Below, one piece after another: positions 1 to 9,023 of a DNA stretch of 64,000 bases. How positions within the stretch are numbered: position 1 is the first letter of the stretch; the number at the start of each line of letters is the position of its first letter. Source of the stretch: Streptomyces sp. NBC_01304 (GTDB lineage: Bacteria > Actinomycetota > Actinomycetes > Streptomycetales > Streptomycetaceae). The stretch is taken from NCBI RefSeq assembly GCF_035975855.1, contig NZ_CP109055.1:8680001-8744000 (forward strand). Direction: 5' to 3'. The position numbers were made by a program, and so were the translations under genes. The notes under the pieces were generated by a model. That model was given only the letters and a program-made list of their open reading frames with translations, made no database searches and was not told the DNA's origin.

Positions 1-243
1 CGCCTTGACGTCGGCGGAGGTGATCCCGGCCTTGGAGACGGCGCCGGCGACGACGCTCTCGACGTTGGCCCAGATCTCCTTGGCGTCGTGCTCGACCCAG
101 CCCGGCTTGGGGAAGATCTGCTCGTGCTCGCGCTGGTCGACGGCGACGATGCGACCGTCACGGTCGAAGACGATGCAGCGGGACGAGGTGGTGCCCTGGT
201 CGATCGCGGCGATGAAGGGTCCGGCGGTGTGTGCGTCGGTCAC
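1..243 (-). CDS. glpK: Glycerol kinase, N-terminal part (cut by window edge)
   Basis: ATP-dependent phosphorylation of glycerol to glycerol-3-phosphate in the cytoplasm. Only the first 81 codons are present. They contain the FGGY-kinase phosphate loop [15 protein letters not shown] followed by the glycerol-kinase block [11 protein letters not shown] chose the GTG at 243, reading [10 protein letters not shown], because GGAG lies six bases before it. An in-frame ATG at 255 adds four residues but lacks a good ribosome binding site. It lies 99 bp downstream of glpF on the same strand and is probably co-transcribed with it as part of the GylR-controlled glycerol operon. The family assignment is secure; the rest of the gene lies outside the window. 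Confidence 0.95.
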   Translation of the reverse strand, partial: MTDAHTAGPFIAAIDQGTTSSRCIVFDRDGRIVAVDQREHEQIFPKPGWVEHDAKEIWANVESVVAGAVSKAGITSADVKA

Positions 244-342
244 TGTGTGCTCCATGAAGTCTCTGTGCGGCGATGCTTCGGTGCGTCTGCTGCTGTGATC
301 GGCAAGTGATCAGCGGATCATCAGGGTCGGCAGGCGATCGGC

Positions 343-1140
343 TCAGGCGAAGGCGATGTTGTAGATACCGCCCGCGATGGCGCCGCCGATGAGCGGGCCG
401 ACGACCGGGATCCAGGAGTAGGACCAGTCGGAGCCGCCCTTGTTGGGCAGCGGAAGCAGCGCGTGCACGATGCGCGGGCCGAGGTCACGGACCGGGTTGA
501 TCGCGTACCCGGTCGGGCCGCCGAGCGAGAGGCCGATGCCGACGACGACCAGCGCGGTGACCAGGGCGCCGAGGACGCCGATGCCGTTGCCCTCGTTGTT
601 CAGGCCCTGGGTGAGGATCGCCAGGACGAGCACGACCGTGGCGATGATCTCGGTGGCGAGGTTCTGTGCGACGTTCCGGATCTCCGGGGCGGTCGAGAAG
701 ATGCCGAGCACGGGGCCGGGCTCATCCGTCTTGACGGCCTTGATCGTGTCCTGCGCGCCGGGGCCGCCCACTATCTCGCGGTCCGTGAGGTGCGCGTGGA
801 ACTGGCCGTAGTACGTGATCCAGACCAGTACGGCACCGATCATCGCGCCGAGCAGCTGCGAGACCAGGTAGAGCGGTACGTCGCTCCACTGGGTGCCGCC
901 TTCGCCACCCTTGATCGCGAGGCCGATGGTGACCGCCGGGTTCAGGTGAGCGCCGGAGACGCCGCCCGCCAGGTAGGCGCCGGTCAGCACGGCGAAGCCC
1001 CACCCGAAGGTGATCGCGAGCCAGCCGGCGTTGCGCGCCTTGGAGCTCTTGAGCGTGACGGCGGCGCACACGCCACCGCCGAGCAGGATGAGCACGGCGG
1101 TACCGATGGTCTCGCCGATGAAGATGTCGGAGCTGGACAC
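343..1140 (-). CDS. glpF: Glycerol uptake facilitator (MIP/aquaglyceroporin)
   Basis: Membrane channel for facilitated glycerol entry, 265 aa, the usual GlpF length. Six hydrophobic segments and two half-helix motifs are visible: [10 protein letters not shown] in the first half and [10 protein letters not shown] in the second. The second box reads NPV rather than NPA. The Asp after it (NPVRD) is the aquaglyceroporin mark that separates glycerol channels from water-only channels. The start is GTG, with AAAGGAG seven bases upstream. It is first in the glpF-glpK order downstream of gylR, and a gylR-like operator motif sits at 1265-1283 in its upstream region. Function is inferred from family and context. 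Confidence 0.93.
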   Translation of the reverse strand: MSSSDIFIGETIGTAVLILLGGGVCAAVTLKSSKARNAGWLAITFGWGFAVLTGAYLAGGVSGAHLNPAVTIGLAIKGGEGGTQWSDVPLYLVSQLLGAMIGAVLVWITYYGQFHAHLTDREIVGGPGAQDTIKAVKTDEPGPVLGIFSTAPEIRNVAQNLATEIIATVVLVLAILTQGLNNEGNGIGVLGALVTALVVVGIGLSLGGPTGYAINPVRDLGPRIVHALLPLPNKGGSDWSYSWIPVVGPLIGGAIAGGIYNIAFA

Positions 1141-1264
1141 CCGCGACTCCTTTGTCCTTCGTCCAGGGGATGGCGAACCAACTCAAGCCGGTGGTCCGCG
1201 CCCTCGTGGGAGGGCCGTTTGCTCGATCCGCGCTTGCCACACCTTACCCCGTATTGCCGGTAGG

Positions 1265-1283
1265 TGTTCGACAATGCCGACCG
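1265..1283. promoter_or_regulatory. Candidate GylR operator upstream of glpF
   Basis: The 19 bases here start TGTTCGACAATGCCGA and closely match the palindrome at 2238-2256 in front of gylR (TGTTCGGCAATGCTGA start). The second half-site is degenerate. The shared motif in front of both the regulator and the structural operon is what an autoregulating local IclR-type repressor would need. Operator function is inference. Confidence 0.6.
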
Positions 1284-1444
1284 CTGAACGGCAGTTTTGC
1301 TTCCGGGTTAACTCGACGTCAAGACTTGTGTGACGGGTATCGCGATCGTTACCCGAACCTCGTGACGGGTCCCGCACGCGGCACGTACGCGCAGTGATGA
1401 AATGCAGCCGCTCCCGGGCCGGCAGGGCCTCGGGGGAGAGGGGC

Positions 1445-2209
1445 TCAGAAGCGCCCGGCGCCCAGATCCCGGGAGACCGCACGGGCGCAGTCGCGCACCG
1501 CGGCGACCAGGTCGGAGCGGAGCTCCCCGTCCTTGCAGACGCGCTCCACCGCCCCCGTGATGCCGACGGCCCCGACCGGCATCCGCCGCCGGTCGTGGAT
1601 GGGCGCGGCAACCGAGGCCACGCCGTCCCAGGTCTCCTCGACGTCCGAGCCCCAGCCGCGGGCACGCGTCAGATCGAGTACGTCCTCGAAGTCGCCCAGC
1701 GCCGTGACGGTGCGGGGCGTGAAGTCCTTGCGCTCGGTGTCCATGCCCTCGCTGTGGGCCACCGGGTCGAACGCCGAGATCACCTTGCCGAGCGCCGTCG
1801 AGTGCAGCGGGTGCATCGCGCCGACCTCGAGGACCTGCCGGCTGTCGTCGGGCCGGAAGACGTGGTGCACGATCAGGACGCCCTGCTGGTGCAGGACGCC
1901 GAGATAGACGCTCTCCCCGCTGGAGCGCGCCAGGTCGTCCGTCCAGACCAGGGCGCGGGCGCGCAGCTCGTGCACGTCCAGATAGCTGTTGCCGAGCCGC
2001 AGCAGTTCGGCGCCGAGCTGATAGCGCCCCGAGGCCTCGTCCTGTTCGACGAACCCTTCGTGCTGCAGGGTGCGCAGGATGCCGTGCGCCGTGCCCTTGG
2101 CGAGCCCGAGGCTGGAGGCGATGTCGGAGAGCCCGAGGCGCCGCTCGCCGCCCGCGAGCAGTCGCAGCATGGCCGCCGCCCGCTCGAGCGACTGAATGTT
2201 CTTCGCCAT
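1445..2209 (-). CDS. gylR: IclR-family regulator of the glycerol operon
   Basis: DNA-binding regulator, 254 aa. An N-terminal winged helix-turn-helix spans about residues 5-65 (SLERAAAMLRLL to the TLQHEGFVEQD wing). A C-terminal IclR effector domain carries the typical HPLHSTALGKVISAF block. I placed the start at the ATG reading MAKNIQSLERA; longer reading upstream gives unrelated sequence. It lies immediately upstream of glpF-glpK on the same strand, the gylR-gylCABX arrangement known from S. coelicolor, where GylR represses the operon until glycerol-3-phosphate is made. The sequence and length fit GylR well. The ligand is inferred from that precedent. Confidence 0.93.
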   Translation of the reverse strand: MAKNIQSLERAAAMLRLLAGGERRLGLSDIASSLGLAKGTAHGILRTLQHEGFVEQDEASGRYQLGAELLRLGNSYLDVHELRARALVWTDDLARSSGESVYLGVLHQQGVLIVHHVFRPDDSRQVLEVGAMHPLHSTALGKVISAFDPVAHSEGMDTERKDFTPRTVTALGDFEDVLDLTRARGWGSDVEETWDGVASVAAPIHDRRRMPVGAVGITGAVERVCKDGELRSDLVAAVRDCARAVSRDLGAGRF

Positions 2210-2237
2210 GGCGTCGGCTCCTCCTCCACTCCAGTGC

Positions 2238-2256
2238 TGTTCGGCAATGCTGAACA
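2238..2256. promoter_or_regulatory. Palindromic operator candidate in front of gylR
   Basis: TGTTCGGCA-A-TGCTGAACA is a 19-bp palindrome with one mismatch per arm, centred about 38 bp upstream of the gylR start codon. A similar half-match follows at about 2259-2275. The same motif recurs before glpF at 1265-1283. It is probably an autoregulatory GylR site. Confidence 0.65.
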
Positions 2257-2410
2257 CTATCGGCCCATGCCGACCTTGTCCTAACGCATGAGGACACTCT
2301 TTTCCGTACGCGGCCGCCGCGGGGGCCCATGATCCCGGTCCGTACGGCCGCGTCCGCACGCTGGACGCCCTTCACATGAGGACCTTCGTCCCGGCTACCC
2401 TGGCTGCCGT

Positions 2411-2430
2411 GCGCCTCCTGCCGGAGGCGC
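2411..2430 (+). promoter_or_regulatory. Leader hairpin upstream of metH
   Basis: GCGCCTCC and GGAGGCGC form a perfect 8-bp stem with loop TGCC, ending 36 bases before the metH start. There is no T-run after it, so it is not a classical terminator. I do not see the conserved cobalamin-riboswitch core. Its role is unknown; it could affect mRNA stability or translation. Confidence 0.4.
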
Positions 2431-2466
2431 AAAGCCGACAGCCGTCGCACTCCAGGGAGCACATCC

Positions 2467-5400
2467 ATGGCCTCGCAGCCGACCCCTTCCGCCGACAGCC
2501 GGACCCGCATCGAAGCCCTCCGTGAGGCACTTGCCACCCGGGTGGTGGTCGCCGACGGGGCGATGGGCACGATGCTCCAGGCACAGGAACCCACCCTCGA
2601 CGACTTCCAGCAGCTCGAGGGCTGTAACGAGATCCTGAACGTCACCCGGCCGGACATCGTGCGCTCGGTGCACGAGGAGTACTTCGCGGTCGGCGTGGAC
2701 TGTGTGGAGACCAACACGTTCGGCGCCAACCACGCGGCCCTCGGCGAGTACGAGGTCGCCGAGCGCGCCTTCGAGCTCTCCGAGTCCGGCGCGCGGATCG
2801 CCCGCGAGGTCGCCGACGAGTTCGGCGCCAAGGACGGCCGCCAGCGGTGGGTGCTCGGCTCGATCGGCCCCGGCACCAAGCTGCCGACGCTCGGCCACGC
2901 CCCCTACACGGTGCTGCGCGACGGCTTCCAGGCGAATGCCGAGGGGCTCATCGCGGGCGGCGCGGACGCGCTGATCGTCGAGACCACCCAGGACCTGCTG
3001 CAGACCAAGGCCTCGATCCTGGGTGCCCGGCGGGCGATGGAGGCCACCGGCGCCGACCTGCCCCTGGTGTGTTCACTGGCCTTCGAGACGACCGGCACGA
3101 TGCTGCTCGGCTCGGAGATCGGCGCCGCCCTGACGGCCCTGGAGCCGCTGGGCATCGACATGATCGGCCTCAACTGCTCCACCGGCCCGGACGAGATGAG
3201 CGAGCACCTGCGCTATCTCGCCAAGCACTCCCGCATCCCCCTGCTGTGCATGCCGAACGCGGGCCTGCCCATCCTGACCAAGGACGGCGCGCACTTCCCG
3301 CTGGACGCCGAGGGCCTGGCGGACGCCCAGGAGAACTTCGTCCGCGGCTACGGTCTGTCCCTGGTGGGCGGCTGTTGCGGTACGACGCCGGCCCACCTGC
3401 GCGCGGTGGTCGAGCGCGTCAACGGCCTGGCCCCGGGCGAGCGCGAGCCGCGCCCCGAGCCGGGCGCCGCCTCGCTCTACCAGACGGTGCCGTTCCGGCA
3501 GGACACGGCGTACATGGCGATCGGTGAGCGGACGAACGCGAACGGGTCGAAGAAGTTCCGTGAGGCGATGCTGGAGGCCCGTTGGGACGACTGTGTGGAG
3601 ATGGCGCGCGATCAGATCCGTGAGGGCGCGCACATGCTCGACCTGTGCGTCGACTACGTCGGCCGGGACGGTGTCGCGGACATGGCGGAGCTCGCCGGTC
3701 GGTTCGCCACCGCCTCCACCCTGCCGATCGTGCTGGACTCCACCGAACTCCCGGTAATCCAGGCGGGATTGGAGAAGTTGGGCGGCCGTGCGGTCATCAA
3801 CTCCGTCAACTACGAGGACGGCGACGGCCCCGAATCCCGCTTCACCAAGGTCACCAAGCTGGCCCAGGAGCACGGCGCCGCCCTGATCGCCCTGACCATC
3901 GACGAGGAGGGTCAGGCCCGCACCGTCGAGCACAAGGTCGCCATCGCCGAGCGTCTGATCGAGGACCTGACCGGCAACTGGGGCATCCACGAGTCGGACA
4001 TCCTCATCGACACCCTGACCTTCACCATCTGCACCGGCCAGGAAGAATCCCGCAAGGACGGCATCGCCACCATCGAGGCGATCCGTGAGCTGAAGCGGCG
4101 GCGTCCGGACGTCCAGACCACGCTCGGCCTGTCGAACATTTCCTTCGGGTTGAATCCGGCCGCTCGGGTGCTGCTCAACTCGGTCTTCCTGGACGAGTGT
4201 GTGAAGGCGGGGCTGGATTCGGCGATCGTGCACGCGAGCAAGATCCTGCCGATCGCCCGGTTCGACGACGAGCAGGTCAAGACGGCGCTCGACTTGATCT
4301 ATGACCGGCGTGCGGAGGGTTATGACCCGCTGCAGAAGCTGATGGCGCTGTTCGAGGGTGCCACGATGAAGTCGATGAAGGCGGGCAAGGCCGAGGAACT
4401 TCTCGCCCTGCCGCTGGAGGAGCGCCTGCAGCGCAGGATCATCGACGGCGAGAAGAAGGGTCTGGAGGCCGACCTCGACGAGGCCCTCACCAGCACGCCG
4501 GCCCTGGACATCGTCAACAACACCCTCCTGGAGGGCATGAAGGTTGTTGGTGAACTCTTCGGCTCCGGCCAGATGCAGCTCCCCTTCGTGCTGCAGTCGG
4601 CCGAGGTGATGAAGACCGCCGTCGCCCACCTCGAACCGCACATGGAGAAGTCGGACGCGGAGGGCAAGGGCACCATCGTCCTCGCCACGGTCCGCGGTGA
4701 CGTCCACGACATCGGCAAGAACCTGGTCGACATCATCCTGTCCAACAACGGCTACAACGTGGTCAACCTCGGGATCAAGCAGCCGGTCTCGGCGATCCTG
4801 GAGGCGGCCGAGGAGCACCGTGCGGATGTGATCGGCATGTCCGGTCTGCTGGTGAAGTCCACGGTGATCATGAAGGAGAACCTTCAGGAGCTCAACCAGC
4901 GCAAGCTGGCCGCCGACTTCCCCGTCATCCTCGGCGGCGCCGCCCTCACCCGCGCCTACGTCGAGCAGGACCTCCACGAAATCTACGAGGGCGAAGTCCG
5001 CTACGCCCGCGACGCGTTCGAGGGTCTGCGTCTGATGGACGCCCTGATCGCGGTCAAGCGCGGCGTGCCCGGCGCGACCCTGCCCGAACTCAAGCAGCGC
5101 CGGGTCGCGAAGAAGGAGCACACGGCGGTTCTGGAGGTCGACGAGCAGCAGGGGCCCGCCCGCTCCGACGTCACCGTCGACAACCCCATCCCCGAACCTC
5201 CCTTCTGGGGCACCCGCGTCATCAAGGGCATCCAGCTCAAGGAGTACGCGTCCTGGCTGGACGAGGGTGCCTTGTTCAAGGGCCAGTGGGGCCTCAAGCA
5301 GGCGCGTAAGGGCGACGGGCCGACGTACGAAGAACTCGTCGAGACCGAGGGGCGTCCGCACCTGCGCGGCTGGCTGGACGAGCTGCACACCAAGAACATG

Positions 5401-5982
5401 CTGGAAGCGGCCGTGGTCTACGGCTACTTCCCGTGCGTGTCCAAGGGCGAGGACCTGATCATCCTCGACGAGCAGGGCAACGAGCGCACCCGCTTCACCT
5501 TCCCGCGCCAGCGCCGCGGCCGGCACCTGTGTCTGGCGGACTTCTTCCGCCCGGAAGAGTCCGGCGAGACCGACGTGGTCGGCCTGCAGGTCGTCACCGT
5601 CGGCAACCGCATCGGCGAAGCCACCGCCGAGCTCTTCGAATCCAACTCCTACCGCGACTACCTCGAACTGCACGGCCTGTCCGTCCAGTTGGCCGAGGCC
5701 CTCGCCGAGTACTGGCACGCCCGCGTCCGCAGCGAGCTCGGCTTCGCGGGCGAGGACCCCTCCGCGATGGAGGACATGTTCTCGCTCAAGTACCGCGGTG
5801 CCCGCTTCTCGCTCGGCTACGGCGCCTGCCCCGACCTTGAGGACCGGGCGAAGATCGCCGAGCTGCTCGAGCCGGAACGCATCGGCGTCCAGCTCTCCGA
5901 GGAGTTCCAGCTCCACCCCGAGCAGTCCACCGACGCCATCGTCATCCACCACCCCGAGGCCAAGTACTTCAACGCCCGCTGA
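2467..5982 (+). CDS. metH: Cobalamin-dependent methionine synthase
   Basis: Transfers the methyl group of 5-methyltetrahydrofolate to homocysteine through enzyme-bound cobalamin. It has 1171 aa and all four modules in order. The homocysteine domain (about 15-325) has zinc ligands C237, C303 and C304 (GLNCSTG and GGCCGTT). The pterin domain (about 345-605) follows. The B12-binding cap and Rossmann fold carry the D745-x-H747-x-x-G750 cobalt-ligand motif (DVHDIGKN). The C-terminal activation domain contains the AdoMet-type signature (RGARFSLGYGACPDL). The ATG start is the first methionine after the leader and fits MetH N-termini. It is monocistronic by spacing. The enzyme is complete, with no missing key residue that I could find. 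Confidence 0.98.
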   Translation: MASQPTPSADSRTRIEALREALATRVVVADGAMGTMLQAQEPTLDDFQQLEGCNEILNVTRPDIVRSVHEEYFAVGVDCVETNTFGANHAALGEYEVAERAFELSESGARIAREVADEFGAKDGRQRWVLGSIGPGTKLPTLGHAPYTVLRDGFQANAEGLIAGGADALIVETTQDLLQTKASILGARRAMEATGADLPLVCSLAFETTGTMLLGSEIGAALTALEPLGIDMIGLNCSTGPDEMSEHLRYLAKHSRIPLLCMPNAGLPILTKDGAHFPLDAEGLADAQENFVRGYGLSLVGGCCGTTPAHLRAVVERVNGLAPGEREPRPEPGAASLYQTVPFRQDTAYMAIGERTNANGSKKFREAMLEARWDDCVEMARDQIREGAHMLDLCVDYVGRDGVADMAELAGRFATASTLPIVLDSTELPVIQAGLEKLGGRAVINSVNYEDGDGPESRFTKVTKLAQEHGAALIALTIDEEGQARTVEHKVAIAERLIEDLTGNWGIHESDILIDTLTFTICTGQEESRKDGIATIEAIRELKRRRPDVQTTLGLSNISFGLNPAARVLLNSVFLDECVKAGLDSAIVHASKILPIARFDDEQVKTALDLIYDRRAEGYDPLQKLMALFEGATMKSMKAGKAEELLALPLEERLQRRIIDGEKKGLEADLDEALTSTPALDIVNNTLLEGMKVVGELFGSGQMQLPFVLQSAEVMKTAVAHLEPHMEKSDAEGKGTIVLATVRGDVHDIGKNLVDIILSNNGYNVVNLGIKQPVSAILEAAEEHRADVIGMSGLLVKSTVIMKENLQELNQRKLAADFPVILGGAALTRAYVEQDLHEIYEGEVRYARDAFEGLRLMDALIAVKRGVPGATLPELKQRRVAKKEHTAVLEVDEQQGPARSDVTVDNPIPEPPFWGTRVIKGIQLKEYASWLDEGALFKGQWGLKQARKGDGPTYEELVETEGRPHLRGWLDELHTKNMLEAAVVYGYFPCVSKGEDLIILDEQGNERTRFTFPRQRRGRHLCLADFFRPEESGETDVVGLQVVTVGNRIGEATAELFESNSYRDYLELHGLSVQLAEALAEYWHARVRSELGFAGEDPSAMEDMFSLKYRGARFSLGYGACPDLEDRAKIAELLEPERIGVQLSEEFQLHPEQSTDAIVIHHPEAKYFNAR

Positions 5983-6100
5983 CACTCCGGCGGACGCGTG
6001 CCCTCCCCCTCCAGTGGAGGCGAGCTCACGCCCGAGCGGAGGCACGCCGATACTCGAGCGCGCGATCGCAGGACGAGACGTACACTGGTCGGTCCAGTGC

Positions 6101-6152
6101 AGGCCGGTCGGCTTTTCTGGCGGGAACCCCCGCGGGAGAAGGCGGCCGGCCT
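6101..6152 (+). promoter_or_regulatory. Structured 5' leader before the HAD phosphatase gene
   Basis: Three nested helices are readable: AGGCCGG (6101-6107) with CCGGCCT (6146-6152), a middle GCTTTTCT/AGAAGGC helix with wobble or bulged pairs, and a terminal GCGGG (6120-6124) with CCCGC (6129-6133) closed by AACC. It ends 25 bases before the downstream ATG. It could be a regulatory leader, or the terminator region of metH. Confidence 0.4.
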
Positions 6153-6177
6153 TCTCGTCCCTCATGGAGGTGTCCGG

Positions 6178-6879
6178 ATGACCAGTACGGTCCCCGCAGT
6201 CGGAACCCGGACGGCCGAAGGCGCCGCCCTTCAGGCCGTCCTGCTCGACATGGACGGCACCCTCGTGGACACCGAGGGCTTCTGGTGGGACGCCGAGGTG
6301 GAGGTGTTCGCAGGGCTCGGCCACACCCTCGACGACTCCTGGCGCCATGTCGTGGTCGGCGGCCCGATGACCCGCAGCGCCGGCTTCCTCATCGAGGCCA
6401 CCGGCGCCGACATCACGCTGCCCGAGCTGACCGACCTGCTCAACGACGGCTTCGAGGACCGCATCAGCCGCGCCCTGCCCCTCATGCCGGGCGCCGAGCG
6501 CCTGCTCGCCGAGCTCGCCGCGCACCGCGTGCCCACGGCCCTGGTATCCGCCTCGCACCGGCGCATCATCGACCGCATCCTCGACTCGCTCGGCTCGCAG
6601 CACTTCCACCTGACCATCGCGGGCGACGAGGTGGAGCGGACCAAGCCGCACCCCGCCCCGTACCTCCTCGCGGCGGCCGGGCTCGGCGCGGACCCGGCCA
6701 GATGCGCCGTCATCGAGGACACCGCCACCGGCGTGGCCGCGGCCGAGGCCGCCGGCTGCCGGGTGGTGGCGGTGCCTTCGGTGGCGCCGATCGCCCCTGC
6801 CGACGGTCGTACGGTCGTCTCCTCGCTCGAAGAAGTAGACCTTCCCTTTCTTCGGAAGCTGATTACTGGAATGCACTGA
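6178..6879 (+). CDS. HAD-superfamily phosphatase (phosphoglycolate/beta-phosphoglucomutase type)
   Basis: A 233-aa haloacid-dehalogenase-like hydrolase of subfamily IA. Motif I is LLDMDGTLVDTEG (nucleophile and acid Asp), motif II is ALVSASHR, motif III is the Lys in VERTKPHPAPYL, and motif IV is CAVIEDTATGVAAAEAAG. An alpha-helical cap lies between motifs I and II, typical of small sugar-phosphate or nucleotide phosphatases. The substrate cannot be read from sequence. The ATG at 6178 is preceded by GGAGGT seven bases upstream; reading further upstream runs into the structured leader. It lies 195 bp downstream of metH and is probably separately transcribed. Confidence 0.9.
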   Translation: MTSTVPAVGTRTAEGAALQAVLLDMDGTLVDTEGFWWDAEVEVFAGLGHTLDDSWRHVVVGGPMTRSAGFLIEATGADITLPELTDLLNDGFEDRISRALPLMPGAERLLAELAAHRVPTALVSASHRRIIDRILDSLGSQHFHLTIAGDEVERTKPHPAPYLLAAAGLGADPARCAVIEDTATGVAAAEAAGCRVVAVPSVAPIAPADGRTVVSSLEEVDLPFLRKLITGMH

Positions 6880-7294
6880 ACCGCGCACCGAGCGTGCCCT
6901 GCCGAATGCAAGGAAACGCTGAGCGTTTGCTCAGGTATTTTCCGTGACCTTGTGGAGGCGTGAATTCCCCTGTCGTTCAACCGAGTTGACCTTGTGACGT
7001 TTCTCACGCGATGAGCCGTCGACATGGGGTTGATCATGTGGTCCGCCCCTGCCGTTCGGGGGCTGCGTGGCGCCCTTGTGTCCCGATTCATTGAACAGTG
7101 CCGGAATCCTTCCGCTGTTCGGATATCGGTGAGTCCGCATCCGCTGTCGCTGCGTGATTACCGCTCAACTCCGGGCGCCTCCAGTTCTCCTGGCCCCTCG
7201 GACTAATGTCGTCGCGAGAACATCGTCATAACTCCCGTGCCGCGCACACACCCCGTCGCCGGGCTCCGGGATCGAACGTTGGAGAACCTCGAGC
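6880..7294. other. Intergenic stretch without a supported gene
   Basis: These 415 bases have lower GC than the flanks and no credible coding frame. They contain a 15-bp palindrome (6914-6928) and a compound inverted repeat, GAACAG/CTGTTC (7093-7098, 7115-7120) enclosing CGGAA/TTCCG. They probably hold the promoter and leader of the downstream solute-binding-protein gene. Nothing else was recognised. Confidence 0.6.
6914..6928. promoter_or_regulatory. Short perfect palindrome, possible operator
   Basis: AAACGCT-G-AGCGTTT is a 7-bp perfect inverted repeat with a one-base centre, 35 bp downstream of the HAD gene stop and about 370 bp upstream of the solute-binding-protein gene. No dedicated regulator lies next to it. 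It could be a protein-binding site or a small hairpin. Confidence 0.4.
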
Positions 7295-8920
7295 ATGAAC
7301 CGCAAGACTTTGGTGTTGCCGGCTGTGATTGGTCTGCTTGCTCCGGTGCTCGCCGCCTGCGGCGGCTCCGGGAGCGGCGACGGGAGCGACGGGGCGATCG
7401 TCGTGGGCACCACCGACGGGTTCACGGCCTCGAAGGCGGCACCGGCCCCCTTCGACCCTGCGTACGCCTATGACGCCGGCTCCTGGAACATCCTGCGGCA
7501 GACCGTCCAGACGCTGATGCGCGCACCGCGCGGCGGCGCCGGCGAGCCCGTGCCGGAGGCCGCGGAGAGCTGCAAGTTCACCGACACCGGCAACCAGCGC
7601 TACGACTGCGAGCTCCGCGACGACCTGGCGTTCTCCAACGGCGACAAGGTCACGCCCGCGGACGTCAAGTTCTCCATCGAGCGGGTACTCAAGATCCACA
7701 AGCTGCTCGCGCCCAAGAAGCTCAGCAGCGGTGTGGCGGGCCTCATCGCCAACGTCGAGAACGTCGAAGTCATGGGCAAGCACGTCATCTTCCACCTGAA
7801 GACGTCGGACGCCACCTTCCCGCACAAGCTGGCGACCCCGGCCGCCGGCATCGTCAACCCCGACATGTACGACAAGACGAAGCTCCGCGACGGCTTCCAG
7901 GTCGACGGCTCCGGTCCCTACTCGCTCGAGGCCGAGGTCAAGGACAACAAGCTCGTCAAGGCCGTCTTCACCAAGAACCCGCACTACAAGGGCCACTTGA
8001 CGGGCAAGACCGAGACGGTCGAGCTGCGCCCCTTCGGCACGGCCGACCAGATGGGCAAGGCCCTCAAGAGCGGCGACATCGACATGATGGCCCGCACGCT
8101 GGAGACGCAGCAGATCAAGCAGCTCACGGCCGACGCCGACGACTCCATCGACCTCGTGGAGATGCCCGGCCTCGGCATCCGCTACCTCGGCTTCGAGACC
8201 GACGCCCCGGTGGTCAAGAACAAGGCCGTCCGTCAGGCGATGGCGCAGCTCGTGGACCGCGGCGCGATCATCTCCCAGGTGTACGGCGCGGCCGCCGAGC
8301 CGCTGTACTCGCTGGTCCCGTCCACCATCGCCGGGCACACCAACTCGTTCCGCAACGAGTACGGCGAGCCCAGCGTGACCAAGGCCAAGGGGATCCTGAC
8401 CAAGGCCAGCATCACCACCCCGGTCAAGCTGACGCTGAACTACACCACCGATCACTACGGCGAGGGCACCAAGAGGGAGTTCGAGCTGCTGCAGAAGCAG
8501 CTGAACGACAGCGGCCTGTTCGACGTCAAGATCAAGGGCACCCCGTGGGGGGACTTCCGCCCCACGGAGCTCAAGGGCGAGTACGCCGTCTACGGGATGG
8601 GCTGGTTCCCCGACTTCCCGGACGCCGACAACTTCATCGCGCCCTTCCTCGACGAGGGCAACTTCCTCAACTCGCCGTACACGAACAGCGAGATCCGTGA
8701 CGAGCTGATCCCGCAGTCCCGCCGCGAGGCGGACCGCATCGCGGCGTCCGACAGCCTCGAGCGGATCCAGGACATCGTGGCGAAGGACGTGCCGGTCCTC
8801 CCGCTGTGGCAGGGCAAGGAATACGTCGCCGCCCGCGACGACATCACCGGCGTCGAGTGGGCCTTCAACGCCTCCTCCAACCTGCAGCTCTGGGAGCTTG
8901 CCCGCGGCATGAAGGGCTGA
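7295..8920 (+). CDS. Family-5 extracellular solute-binding lipoprotein
   Basis: Probable peptide- or nickel-type ABC transporter binding protein (SBP_bac_5), 541 aa. The N-terminus is a lipoprotein signal with lipobox LAAC (Cys22) followed by a Gly/Ser linker, so it should be anchored outside the membrane. Family features are the early cluster FSNGDKVTPADVKFSIERV, the mid-protein block YLGFETDAPVVKNKAVRQAMAQLVDR, and the C-terminal block VPVLPLWQGKEYVAA. It is followed after 103 bp by a paralogue. No permease or ATPase gene adjoins either one, so the partner transporter must be encoded elsewhere or the protein may act in sensing. The ligand is unknown. Confidence 0.9.
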   Translation: MNRKTLVLPAVIGLLAPVLAACGGSGSGDGSDGAIVVGTTDGFTASKAAPAPFDPAYAYDAGSWNILRQTVQTLMRAPRGGAGEPVPEAAESCKFTDTGNQRYDCELRDDLAFSNGDKVTPADVKFSIERVLKIHKLLAPKKLSSGVAGLIANVENVEVMGKHVIFHLKTSDATFPHKLATPAAGIVNPDMYDKTKLRDGFQVDGSGPYSLEAEVKDNKLVKAVFTKNPHYKGHLTGKTETVELRPFGTADQMGKALKSGDIDMMARTLETQQIKQLTADADDSIDLVEMPGLGIRYLGFETDAPVVKNKAVRQAMAQLVDRGAIISQVYGAAAEPLYSLVPSTIAGHTNSFRNEYGEPSVTKAKGILTKASITTPVKLTLNYTTDHYGEGTKREFELLQKQLNDSGLFDVKIKGTPWGDFRPTELKGEYAVYGMGWFPDFPDADNFIAPFLDEGNFLNSPYTNSEIRDELIPQSRREADRIAASDSLERIQDIVAKDVPVLPLWQGKEYVAARDDITGVEWAFNASSNLQLWELARGMKG

Positions 8921-9023
8921 CCCGCAGCACACCCCGCGAGCCCGGCCCTGCGCACGCCTCCCTCCCTTTCGAGGCCTCCGCAACCCCCCTCATAAAGCAC
9001 CAAAAGAACGACAAGGAACATAA

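Noticed and set aside
2380..2466. Cobalamin or SAM riboswitch before metH
   Set aside because: Only a simple hairpin is visible; the conserved riboswitch cores were not found in the short leader.
3073..6888. A 1271-codon open frame on the minus strand opposite metH and the HAD gene
   Set aside because: Typical GC-bias shadow: the sequence is Arg/Gly/Val/Leu-rich with no family likeness, and the plus strand carries clear MetH and HAD domains.
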